A DNA stretch of 64,000 nucleotides from Leishmania martiniquensis (lineage: Eukaryota; Euglenozoa; Kinetoplastea; Trypanosomatida; Trypanosomatidae), in assembly GCF_017916325.1 (NCBI RefSeq), contig NC_090161.1:186001-250000 (forward strand), read 5' to 3'. The notes beneath the pieces are model-generated. The model saw nothing but the letters and a program-made list of their open reading frames with translations. It ran no database searches and was not told where the DNA came from. Shown here piece after piece: positions 49,410 through 57,961 of this stretch. Both the position numbers and the translations under genes were made by a program. The stretch's first letter is position 1. Every line of letters begins with the position of its first letter.

Positions 49410-50201
49410 TTCGGTCCCTACAATAGAGCAGGCCGGCTGTGCTACAGCGAAATAGGAACTGGTCACCTTTTCTTTTTTGGAGAAGGGAGCAACAACAACA
49501 AAAATCCATGCAACGTGGTAGCCAGCGTAGAATAATGAAAGTTTTCGCGGAAAGTTGTTTTCGAGCTCATAGGGATCTCTTTCCACTCCTGCAAAGGCAA
49601 CTATCGAAAGTCGCCGGATTCTGGCGCAGCTTTTGGGAAGAAAAGGCAGCGATTCCGTGGCAGTGCGCTTCATATTGGTAAACTTTCCGCGGCTATTTGT
49701 GGTTTTCTTCTGATCCGAGCTCGACCCTACAGGTGTCTTAAACCGAAGAGTGAATGTAACAAGAAGTCGATATGAAAGAAAGTGAAGCTGGTAGGCGAAA
49801 AGGAAAAACACAGATTCCGGTAGCTGGGGCAATGAGAGGTAATGGCCGTACAGAAAAAATGTCAACGTAAGGGCTTACAGTGGGAGCAGCTACGCACCCC
49901 TTTCTACTTCTTCTCCACTTGGCAGTACAGAATGAGGCGCAAAAAACGAGCATCATAAGGCAGCGCAAGCAGCACGCCTCTAATGGCTAGCAGATGCCCC
50001 TAGTGAACCAAGAGCCAGGATAGAGCACCCATAAGAAAACGATTTGCTTCGTAAAGCACGAGACAACAACAAGCACACATACTTCTCAACAGAAACGAGA
50101 CAATGGATAAAAGCGCAACGCTCCAATAAAGCATACAGCCATACATATATGTGCAAAGACATCAAGAGAGTGATCTGACTGACAACGAGGCAAATTAGCT
50201 G
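49410..50201. other. AT-rich spacer between the 554-aa gene and the RRM gene
   Basis: About 0.8 kb, AT-rich, with no supported gene. A minus-strand tract GTTGTTGCTCCCTTCTCC (about 49480-49497) is a plausible pyrimidine tract for the RRM gene's splice acceptor. Confidence 0.5.
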
Positions 50202-51866
50202 CTATGATACGTAGAGAGCATTATGGGACTCGAGATCAGCGTAAGTGAAACTCATGGTGGGGAGTCCCCATTGGTAGCCGGCAAATTTCTCCATTTCACT
50301 TTCCTTGGCTTCGGCGTCCCTCTGCTCTTTCTCACGCTTTTGCTGCTCAGCTTGTCGCTTTTGTAGTTCGAACTTGACTGTGACTTTTTGGGGTCGCGAA
50401 AGACGCTCGAAAATCTCAGGAGTCTTAAAGCCCTTCCTGTTAGGAGTCGAGCCGCGGGGCTTCGCTACAGAAGGCTTTTCCTCTCCGCTCCCCATCGAGT
50501 CGTTGTTTGGGGCCGGCGAGTCTTCTTTGGGTTTGCTGCCTTTTTCTGAGTCGCATGATACCTCGCCACGATCCTGCCGTCGTTTCAGCTCGATAAGCCT
50601 CTCCTGTTCAGATTTTTCCTTGTTGTAACGCTGCGCATCTGCGTACAGCCGTAAGAACACCTCTTCGTTATCCACTTGACGGTCGACCGCAGATCGGTTG
50701 GAGTTTGTATGAGCAGCGAAGGAACCATGTGATAGGTTTCGTTCGATATGAGCGTCATTTAATTCTTTTTGGGCGCGGCGGCTAACATTACGCTGCTTCG
50801 CGGCTGCAGCGTCATCGTACATTTTATCATATACGCTTTGCTCATAGCCACCACGGCTTGAGCGCGCCGAGCTTGTCTCGTTTTGGGGGTGATACGTTGA
50901 CCGTTGTACATGCCTTTTTCGAAGCCTTGAGGAGCTGTTTGTATTCGGATGAAACGTGCAGTTTTCTTCATCGTCGTTCGGGTGCTCATAAGTGTCTACC
51001 TGACTTGCCACTGCCGGGCGCACTGCGGAGTAGTTCGACTTCGGTTGAATTTCTGCCTCCTGTACAGGACGGATCGCCTCCATCTGCCATGGCACACGTG
51101 AGGAGGCCACTGACTCTTCATATTGGGATCGAGTGCTGGTGCTTCTCTCTGGAGGCCAGTCCCGCGACACGGGAGTGCCGCAAGAAAGAACCGACTTCGA
51201 GATCGGCGCCTGACGGTCGCTAGGCGGCTGCTGACGGTGGGTTCTCGATGTCCAAGAATGATCTTCGGGCAACCGCGACATCTTTCGGTTTGCGCTCCCA
51301 ATGCTTCCCGAAAGCAAGTCTTTGGGTGTATCGCTGCGCGAGCTTGGTAATCCATTGTGGCACCCGTGAAATCTGCTGGTGTCCGCTGCAGCTTCTCGAT
51401 GAGATCGCGGGCGTAACGACAGCTTTGGTTTCCCCGAGGGTTGTACAGGCAGTACTGGCGGGGCGTCTGATAGGCCCCTCAACTCTGGTATTGGAGCTGA
51501 TGCCTTCAGTCCTGTGGCCTCCTGCGGGTTCACTCCTATGTGTGGATGCAGACCGAGTGCAGGGCCTTCCCCTTTGAGCGGGCGGCTCTCACTACCCTTC
51601 CGTGGGTGCCCGCCGAAGTACTGCTGGTACTTCTCAAAAAGGTCCCCCTGCCCTGTCCCTGAAAGAAGCTCACTTTCTCTATCCTTCAGCCATTCCTGGT
51701 TACAGCGCTGCATTTCGTGATTACACCCGGGAGCCCATTTATCGTACAAAAGATGAACTGAAGATGCGGTAACAAAAGTGGAAGATGCACTGGCTCGGGA
51801 ATCGAAATAGTTTAGCTGTTCTTGCGGCATGTCATAGGCTGCATGCTTGAGATCAGAATCTTTCAT
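50202..51866 (-). CDS. Conserved-looking hypothetical protein (554 aa)
   Basis: Translation from the ATG of MKDSDLKHAAYD gives a hydrophilic protein with no signal or membrane segment. Residues about 80-290 are polar and probably disordered. Around residue 308 there is CTFHPNTNSSSRLRKR, a phrase of a type I associate with several kinetoplastid cytoskeletal and flagellar proteins, typically followed, as here, by short helices with FLRLYADAQRYNKEK (about 400-415). The C-terminal 100 residues form a charged coiled coil (FELQKRQAEQQKREKEQRDAEA) ending in an aromatic tail. No enzymatic motif seen. GC is lower than in genes outside the valley, but the frame is intact over 1.66 kb and the composition is protein-like. 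Function unknown. Confidence 0.75.
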   Translation of the reverse strand: MKDSDLKHAAYDMPQEQLNYFDSRASASSTFVTASSVHLLYDKWAPGCNHEMQRCNQEWLKDRESELLSGTGQGDLFEKYQQYFGGHPRKGSESRPLKGEGPALGLHPHIGVNPQEATGLKASAPIPELRGLSDAPPVLPVQPSGKPKLSLRPRSHREAAADTSRFHGCHNGLPSSRSDTPKDLLSGSIGSANRKMSRLPEDHSWTSRTHRQQPPSDRQAPISKSVLSCGTPVSRDWPPERSTSTRSQYEESVASSRVPWQMEAIRPVQEAEIQPKSNYSAVRPAVASQVDTYEHPNDDEENCTFHPNTNSSSRLRKRHVQRSTYHPQNETSSARSSRGGYEQSVYDKMYDDAAAAKQRNVSRRAQKELNDAHIERNLSHGSFAAHTNSNRSAVDRQVDNEEVFLRLYADAQRYNKEKSEQERLIELKRRQDRGEVSCDSEKGSKPKEDSPAPNNDSMGSGEEKPSVAKPRGSTPNRKGFKTPEIFERLSRPQKVTVKFELQKRQAEQQKREKEQRDAEAKESEMEKFAGYQWGLPTMSFTYADLESHNALYVS

Positions 51867-52995
51867 TTCTTCTACTATTGTGGTGCTTTAAACGAAACTC
51901 AGAATAAGTGTCCTTGTTTTTCTCGATCTTCTATGAATAATCTTGCAAATTGTAGGGCGGAATCTTGTACCAGGCCTTGATTTGGCGAATATCAGCAAAG
52001 AACCTCGAGAAAGTGTGAGGCGATGAAGCCGAAGATGCCTTTTTTTTTTTTGGCGCTTGTTATATCCGAGGGAGTAAGGGGTATCAAAAGAAAAGCATAT
52101 TTTTAAGCAAGCTTTCAAATAGAGCAAAAGACGTGATATTCACTGGCGGTGGATCAAAGGCCTGACCCCTCCTCTTTTCCTTCAAAAGAACCCGTTGCCA
52201 GTGGCAATAAACTAACTTGAAACGACTATAACACAGTCGGAAATAAGAGACTCTTGATTTTTCCATTACCAGTAAATGGCTTTGATATTGCGCTGCGGTG
52301 TCCCCTGCCATGAAGGAAGCGAGGCTCGCCCCAGTAGTGGGCAAAAAAGTAAGCTGACCGAACTGTACGGCAGAATTAGCATCATTCAATCACACACCTT
52401 CGACCACGATGAGAGCCTTCCCATTAACTCGGTTCTCATCACTGTATAGTCGCTCCTGAAAAGTGTTTTCCTTTGACGAGCTCAAAAAGAGCAAATAGAG
52501 CACAGGAAAAAAGCAAGAACACACCAAGCAAGCGCCACAAAAAAGAATTTCCAGTACCCTGAGCTGCAGCAGTGCAAGGCTGCAACCAGAACCTTCCGGA
52601 CTAAAAACATCCCGTTGGATGAAAAGCAATTTGTATCTGAGCAAGCACACGACTTTTTTTTGACAGCGAGCTAAGATTGCGCACCAATCATGATACCATT
52701 TCCGCCCTCTAGCAGGATCCACAGAGTGCCTCGCTTACATCAAAGACTCCAGTCGACACGCGTCCGTCTGGTATCAATCGCGCACCTAGTATCTGAGGAA
52801 GAAAAGAGCCCAGGTAAGAGCGCGTTAGGGAATTGAGTTGGGCCGAGAGCAGAGGGCTTGTCCCGGTCGACCACGGTCTAGGTGCAGGTCAGCAAACGTA
52901 GCTGATCCCTGGCAGTTTGTGTGTATTTGTTGCCTTCATCTATCGAATGCCACGCTGAGTATCGACAAAGATCTGTGCCGCTGCCGCTTGGGAGT
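51867..52995. other. Lowest-GC spacer of the window
   Basis: About 1.1 kb. Hand counts of two 60-base lines (51901-51960 and 52201-52260) both give 22 G+C, that is 37%. It holds a T run (52040-52051) and several short frames that open without ATG; none is supported as a gene. Confidence 0.6.
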
Positions 52996-53208
52996 TCAAT
53001 TGGCGGGGATGTTGCAAGAACCTGCACCTCCCTCAACGCGATCGAGCCTATCGTACCTCTGCTGTGCACGGCTCTCTGCCTGCCTTCGAAATCGATAGAC
53101 AAAGAATGTGCTCACCGCCAAGGTAAAAGCAAAGAAAATCTCAAACATAATAAATGACGTGCTGCTCCTCTCCGAACTGGGCCCGTCGGGGCACTGCACG
53201 TTGCGCAT
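52996..53208 (-). CDS. Small single-pass membrane protein (70 aa)
   Basis: From the ATG at 53206-53208 (MRNVQCPDG) a 70-residue frame runs to a TAA. It has one clear membrane helix (FIMFEIFFAFTLAVSTFFVY, about residues 20-39), followed by a basic, arginine-rich tail (RFRRQAESRAQQRYDRLDRV), giving N-out/C-in topology by the positive-inside rule. Varied flanking composition supports it as real, but no family is recognised. It sits between a 90% GC segment upstream and AT-rich sequence downstream, so its own leader would run through that segment. Confidence 0.45.
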   Translation of the reverse strand: MRNVQCPDGPSSERSSTSFIMFEIFFAFTLAVSTFFVYRFRRQAESRAQQRYDRLDRVEGGAGSCNIPAN

Positions 53209-53551
53209 TTTGTAGGGCTCAGCTTCAATTGTGGGCTTCAATAAGGCTCAGCAAGATGAGGATGGGGGGAAAAGGGGGTGCGTTTTGTGGGGTTGGGGGG
53301 TCTCTGGGCGCGCCCAGGTTCGTCTTGGGCGCGGCCGGCCCGCGCCGCCGCTCTCCCCGCCGCGGGGACCCTTGGGGGCCGGGCCTGCCGGCGCGCCCCC
53401 CCCCCACGCGGGGCCGGGGGCCGGCTGGGCGCCCGCCTAGGCCGCCGCGCCAGGGGGAAGGGCCCCGCGGGGAGCCGCGGCAGCGCCGCCAATCATTTTC
53501 TCGTTTTTTTTTTTTGCAGTTACAGATGCCAATGTGGAAAACTCGCATGGC
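53209..53551. other. Extreme-GC segment with flanking T12 tract
   Basis: Bases about 53300-53490 are almost pure G+C. Hand counts give 54/60 for 53341-53400 and 53/60 for 53401-53460. It contains palindromes such as GGGCGCGCCC (near 53306) and CCCCGCGGGG (near 53463). The right border is ATCATTTTCTCG followed by T12 and GCAG (53504-53519), which on the plus strand reads like a splice acceptor. Open frames through it are Pro/Arg/Gly low complexity and not credible. Confidence 0.7.
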
Positions 53552-54016
53552 TTAGTCACGAGGCCGCTTTTCACCAGGCGCCATTTCCTCCACCTGCGGC
53601 TCTGAATCTTCCTCCTCGCCGAGAAACGTCGGAGCCACGACGAGGGGTTTGTCGCCGGAGGGAAATATGGTGCCGTTCAGCTCGGCGATGGCGCGCTCAT
53701 ATCCGACACGGTCCCCCAGCTCGACCAAAGCGTACCCAGCGCAGAAGCAGTCGGCGTTAAGGGGAATCTTGATGTCGGTAATGGCCCCAAAGTAGTCCGG
53801 ATCACCTTCTTTGAAGGAGACAAGGTAGTTAGCGATGTCCTCTTGCGTGGTCGTTTCCGGCAGGTTCGAGAAAAAGAGTACCCAGCCCTCGATGCTGGGA
53901 ATCGGACACCCTGGCTGGATGTCGTCCGGGCGCTGCAGGCGCTCATACTGCGTGCGGGAGCGGCGCACGCGGCGCAGCTGCCGCACTTCGGCGCTGGGAG
54001 CAGCGGTGGTTTCCAT
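53552..54016 (-). CDS. Y14/RBM8A-like exon-junction-complex RRM protein
   Basis: 154 residues. A single RRM spans about 40-130 and begins with SIEGWVLFFSNLPETTTQEDI (RNP2 VLFFSNL at 46-52). RNP1 (CAGYALVEL, 92-100) is preceded by an unusually long loop. Y14 proteins start their RRM with the same S-(V/I)-E-G-W-(I/V)-L-F-V phrase and have Y-(A/T)-L-V-E in RNP1, followed by A-x-x-x-LNG. That combination is the reason for the call. Y14 pairs with Mago in the exon-junction core. Trypanosomatids have few introns, and their Y14-Mago pair is divergent. The N-terminus is basic and the C-terminus acidic then basic (EEEDSEPQVEEMAPGEKRPRD). The loop insertion (SFKEGDPDYFGAITDIKIPL) replaces the short human helix-2 turn. 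A clean ATG starts it at 54014-54016. Confidence 0.8.
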   Translation of the reverse strand: METTAAPSAEVRQLRRVRRSRTQYERLQRPDDIQPGCPIPSIEGWVLFFSNLPETTTQEDIANYLVSFKEGDPDYFGAITDIKIPLNADCFCAGYALVELGDRVGYERAIAELNGTIFPSGDKPLVVAPTFLGEEEDSEPQVEEMAPGEKRPRD

Positions 54017-54551
54017 CGGAGGAAACAGCGACTACGACGGCCCGCGCGTGACGAGCGGTGGCTGGAAAGGAGAAATACTTACTTTTGCTTGGTGTCGCTG
54101 CAGAGGGGGGGTGCTTGATAGGCAGTGCTGCGTGAGCTTAGCAACGGGGCACATGGTGCAGGCACTCCCGGAGAGAAAGAGCAGGAAGACGGAGAGGGAT
54201 ATGGCAGGCGTGAAAGTGCGTTTCCCATTCGACGGCACATTTGTGCTCGCCGGCAGCAACAGTGCGAAGATAGCACAGCATTCTACTGCTAAATGCCGTG
54301 CCTTTACCGTCACACACTTGTCTCGCAAGCACCAGGGTCGTCGCACCTCTTGCGCCTTCAAGGGAACTCATGTGCGTGAGCTCAGTGACGCGCATGCCAC
54401 ACACCGAACAAGAAAAGGCCGCTCGCCACAGACAACGAAGAAAGAGCCGCTGGGCCAGCTTCGCGTGCACATACACGCGATGGTCCTTAAGCACGAGAAG
54501 CTTTGACACCATCGAAGCAGCGCATCCAAAAATAATGTAGCGACCACCACA
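54017..54551. other. Spacer between the 132-aa gene and the Y14-like gene
   Basis: About 0.53 kb, no supported gene. Overlapping frames on both strands have no recognisable domain. Confidence 0.5.
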
Positions 54552-54950
54552 TCACAGGTCGTCGCCGTTCCACCGCAGCCCTGGCTTCGCCGTGGCGCCA
54601 CCGTACCCGGTCAGGCGCGGGCCGTAGCGATGATCCCCCTTGATATAACCGCCTCGCATGTTCCCGGTGACTATGTACTGGCCATACGCCTTGATGATTG
54701 TCGCTACAGAGTTATTGCGTGCGTACACGTTGCCGGTCTTGACCGTCGCAAAGCGCTGGGACCGGGACAGAATTGTGTCAATCTTCTCTTGCAGCTCTGC
54801 CGGCGTGCATGACTCCACGCCCTCGCCCAGCTCCACACGAATGGGGTACAAGATGCCGGGGCGCGCGTAGGGCTCGTGCTGCCGCATCACGTCGACGATA
54901 CGACAGAAAACTGGTGCCCGCAGAATAGCGCGCGAGCTACAGCGCAGCAT
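54552..54950 (-). CDS. Unrecognised 132-aa protein, possibly mitochondrial
   Basis: The first ATG (MLRCSSRAIL, 54948-54950) gives 132 residues. The N-terminal 20 residues have Arg, Ser and Ala, no acidic residue before D20 and an amphipathic look (MLRCSSRAILRAPVFCRIV), as expected for a mitochondrial presequence. The middle (ELQEKIDTILSRSQRFATV) is helical. The C-terminal third is Gly/Tyr/Arg-rich (NMRGGYIKGDHRYGPRLTGYGG), reminiscent of small RNA-contacting or ribosomal subunits. I do not recognise the family. A CTTCTTTTCAG acceptor sits about 55 bases upstream (55004-55014), supporting the chosen start over the longer frame, which has no ATG. Confidence 0.65.
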   Translation of the reverse strand: MLRCSSRAILRAPVFCRIVDVMRQHEPYARPGILYPIRVELGEGVESCTPAELQEKIDTILSRSQRFATVKTGNVYARNNSVATIIKAYGQYIVTGNMRGGYIKGDHRYGPRLTGYGGATAKPGLRWNGDDL

Positions 54951-55901
54951 GTGAATGCACAAAGTTCTGTTGTCTGCCCACCGCTGATTTGCACGCTTCA
55001 CAACTGAAAAGAAGCTGCGCCTCCAGCGGAGCCGCTAAGGCCGCGTCACCGAGATGACGCCCTTCAGCAACGAAGATGTGCCACACCCTTTTCTTCTCCT
55101 GAGTGTGCTCGACAATTTCCTGCGTTGCCGTGCACGTAAGTGCCTTTTGCTCCTCCGAGTGCTTCGTTGTCTCGCGATGGCTGCTGCGCCCACGGCCCTG
55201 TAGCGTATACGGCAGTTTCGACGTGCTTCCGGCCACCGTGGCGCCCAGCGACACGGCAACGAACACGGAGAGAAGGGGGAGGGGGGGCAAGGAGGGGGAA
55301 TAGTAGCACGAAAGCAAAGGCGGGTGGCGGCGGATGCGCACGAAGGAATTTGCCGCCGAAGGATGGCTCGGCGCCTCGCGGTGCAAGGAGCGCGCTGCGC
55401 CTCATCCATCGGGCGAGGAAGCTTCATGAGGAAGCGCATGGGGAGTAACCTATCCTCCATGGCACCCTGCGCCACCTCCACTCCCACGCCAGAGTGCGGT
55501 CGCCAGTTTCTCCGCAAGGTGCTCTCTCCCACGGAGCTAATGAGTCCCGGCCTATGAAGCTGTCGGAGAGCGTCCATCATACGGCGAAGAGCAGTTTACC
55601 GCCAGACAGACGGTGTGCCTTTCCTTTCGACTTGGCCTGTCGGCGTTCAGCTACGGTAAAGGGGCGCGCAGATACTCGCAGAGACCTCTCTCTCTCACCC
55701 ACGCAGGCGAGCATGCACACATACTATGAATACCGCGCGCGGAAGGCGCCCCACACGCGCACGCACATGCTGAGAGGGAGAGAGGGCGCATGCACGAAAA
55801 CGGCGGCAGCCGGGAGAGAGGAGCCGAGGAGACACAGCCAACGCCAGAAACGAAAGAAAACGAAGACATTTATCGAGACGATTCCTATCGTGCGCCTTTT
55901 A
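54951..55901. other. Spacer right of the 132-aa gene
   Basis: Just under 1 kb up to the SIDER2. Minus-strand frames here have fairly high third-position GC over 55000-55380 but no ATG in the best frame, and they overlap the predicted leader of the 132-aa gene, so no gene is called. Confidence 0.45.
55004..55014 (-). promoter_or_regulatory. Predicted trans-splice acceptor of the 132-aa gene
   Basis: Read on the minus strand: CTTCTTTTCAG, a short pyrimidine tract ending in AG (55005-55004), 54 bases before the ATG. Inferred only. Confidence 0.4.
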
Positions 55902-56325
55902 CTCCGTCCGTTGCTGATGGCGGCCCCTCGCTGAGGACAGGAGGACGCCACCTCGGCACGCGGCATCTCAGGTGCCCAGCGCCTCACTCTCTGTGCGGGG
56001 ACGCCAGGCAGCGCCCACTGCCCCCTGCCAGATGCCGAGCCGCCTCTGGTAGCGACAGCAGCACCGAGCACCGGCGTTGCGTCGGCGCGGCCTGCGAGGC
56101 GGGTGGTGGGTGGGTGGGTGGGTAGAGCATGAGACGGTGGAGGGAGGGGTAGGTCCGTGCTCGGGTGACTGAAGGGAGGGGTGGTGGTGCTCGAATGCGC
56201 GCCTTGTGCGGCTGCTTCGCCGCACGCGGTGTGGGCCTCCCCCTTCCCCTATCGGGTGGGTGTGGCGTGGCGCTGAACTCGCGCATCTTCTCTTCTCTGA
56301 TGGCAGAGGGCGGAGGTGTTTGAAG
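55902..56325 (+). mobile_element. SIDER2 retroposon, copy C (inverted, full length)
   Basis: Reads on the plus strand from CTCCGTCCGTTGCTGATGGC to GGCGGAGGTGTTTGAAG. By eye it is identical to the reverse complement of copy B over the body. Small differences occur only at the 3' tip (GTTTGAAG against GCTCGAAAG). It lies in the spacer between the divergent peroxidase and the 132-aa gene and is antisense to all genes here, unlike copies A and B. If transcribed with the unit, its RNA would be the complement of the other two and could pair with them. Confidence 0.85.
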
Positions 56326-56941
56326 TATAAAAGACTTTTGACGATGTATCATCTCGATCGATGCGTGCGTGTGTGTGGCGAGGGGTGGGGGCATCTAGGT
56401 GACTGAAGACCTGAAAAGGGAGGATGCATCGCGAGAGGGGTGTGTGTCTGATTATGCGGGCGGCCCTCGTCCCCACTCAAACCTCACTATCTGCTGTGAC
56501 GGCTCCGTCGACACCCATCAAACAAGTACTCGAGTCGTAAGGGAGGGAGGGAGGTGGGAGAGCGGTGGTGGTCGTGTGCTCACGTGCCCATCAGCTCGCA
56601 GCGGACTGCTGGGAATGAGCCCCAGAGGAAAGAGAACGGAAGGGAGGAGAAAGAGCAGTCGAGAAAATACCGAAGGCACACACACACAGCGAGAAGAGGG
56701 CGTGGGGGAGGACACGGGGAGGGGAGGGGGAAGAAAGAATACGGGGCAAAGAGGCGAGCAAATGGCGCAAACAGAGGCCGTTGGGGCCACCAAAGGGAAG
56801 AAAAGGGGGGAAGGAGGGAGGGGGGGGAAGCGGAGGCACACGTGAGGGAGCCGTGAATGAGAAATAGATAAATAGAAAACGAAAGGCATTGAGAAAACTC
56901 CGCCTGCACGTGCCACGGCAATCCCCACGGGAGAAGACCGC
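56326..56941. other. 3' flank of the divergent peroxidase gene
   Basis: About 0.6 kb, probably its 3'UTR. Purine-rich (GGGAGG, GAAGAG) with CACACACA near 56680. No gene recognised. Confidence 0.5.
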
Positions 56942-57961
56942 TTACTGCAGCTGCTCCGCCTCCGCCGCGGTCGTCTCAAGAGGCGTCAGGGTCATCATGA
57001 GATCCTCACCCTCCATCGTCGCCGTTGTTGCGTTGAGCATGCTGGAAGAGGCGCGGTTAGCAAAGGAGTCGCAGTTCGCCTTGCCCTCCAGCATCAGACC
57101 TTCGTGCGGCGCCATCCTTGTCACATCCGGCAGGGGTGGTGAGGAGCACCTAGTGTGCCTGCCAAGAGAAGACGCGCCACCCACCCCACTCGCGTCTACC
57201 CCGGCCTCCGCTGCGGCCACCTCTACTGCAGCAGAGGGGTCCGCGGCCTGTAGGAGCGGTATGAGCGCTTGGGGCGGTGCCGGGTGCAGCAGTTCCTCAA
57301 TACGAGCATCGATCTCCGCCGTGCTGGCGCCTGGCGCAAAGCGAGCGTACGGCACACCCTTCTGGTCGACGAGAAAGTAGGTGAAGTTCCACCGCACAGC
57401 GCTCTGGCCCAGCACGCCGCGGATGCGACTCTTAAGGAACCCGAAGAGCGGCAGCTCGTGATTGCCGTTCACATCCACCTTGGCCATAATGGGGAAGTCC
57501 ACCTCGCCAATGTTCGGGTACATGAAGGAGATGTTCTCCGCGATCTCGTCCTCGTTGCCTGGCTCTCCGTTGCCGAACTCATTGGACGGAAACGCCAACA
57601 CAACGAATCCCTTGCTGTGATGCTTGCGGTAGAGCTTCACAAGTGTGGTGTACCCGGACTCTGTGTAGTACTTGCACTTGCTGGCCACATTGCAGATGAG
57701 CACGACGGAGCCCTTGTGCTGACGAAGGTCGTAGAGCTCGTGGTGGCAGTTGAGCACCTGAAAGTCATAAATCGTCTTGATGGCGTCCGGGTCGGAGGGG
57801 TCGGCGGCGCCGTCATCGGCCCACGCCAGTGTCTCGTAGGGCATCGGCATCTGCTCCAGGGAGCCGTTTTGACTGGCTGACAGGGTTGGACGCCGCGTGT
57901 GGGCGAGTACCGGCAGCGGCTCTTCACCGTCGGACGTAGAAGCGCGGCCTCTAACGCTCAT
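56942..57961 (-). CDS. Divergent glutathione-peroxidase-like protein with long tail
   Basis: 339 residues from the ATG of MSVRGRAST; the frame upstream opens only with GTG. Residues 63-226 form the thioredoxin-like fold shared with the two paralogues to the right (IYDFQV; QHKGSVVLICNVASKC; DFPIMAKVDVNGN; RWNFTYFLVD). The peroxidatic Cys (C96) and the Trp-Asn pair (W191-N192) are kept. The catalytic Gln is replaced by Glu (E128 in FPSNEF), the neighbouring Cys by Ser (S126), and the resolving Cys of tryparedoxin-dependent enzymes is absent (ENISFMYPN where the others have EFACTRF). A 60-residue N-terminal extension and a 110-residue Ser/Ala/Glu-rich tail are added. It may be a weak or non-tryparedoxin peroxidase, a sensor, or inactive. 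It is the third member of the tandem array by position, which suggests duplication then specialisation. Confidence 0.85.
   Translation of the reverse strand: MSVRGRASTSDGEEPLPVLAHTRRPTLSASQNGSLEQMPMPYETLAWADDGAADPSDPDAIKTIYDFQVLNCHHELYDLRQHKGSVVLICNVASKCKYYTESGYTTLVKLYRKHHSKGFVVLAFPSNEFGNGEPGNEDEIAENISFMYPNIGEVDFPIMAKVDVNGNHELPLFGFLKSRIRGVLGQSAVRWNFTYFLVDQKGVPYARFAPGASTAEIDARIEELLHPAPPQALIPLLQAADPSAAVEVAAAEAGVDASGVGGASSLGRHTRCSSPPLPDVTRMAPHEGLMLEGKANCDSFANRASSSMLNATTATMEGEDLMMTLTPLETTAAEAEQLQ

Noticed and set aside
52084..52722. Two frames of about 100 codons in the lowest-GC spacer
   Set aside because: Neither starts with ATG, and the sequences have no recognisable pattern.
53225..53760. 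Plus- and minus-strand frames through the 90% GC segment
   Set aside because: Pro/Arg/Gly-rich products reflect base composition only; frames on all readings are open because stops are rare in such DNA.
54937..55580. GC3-rich minus-strand frames that could be joined across a G7 tract near 55280 into a secreted-type protein
   Set aside because: The best frame has no ATG, runs into the coding start of the 132-aa gene and overlaps its predicted splice acceptor, leaving no room for trans-splicing.
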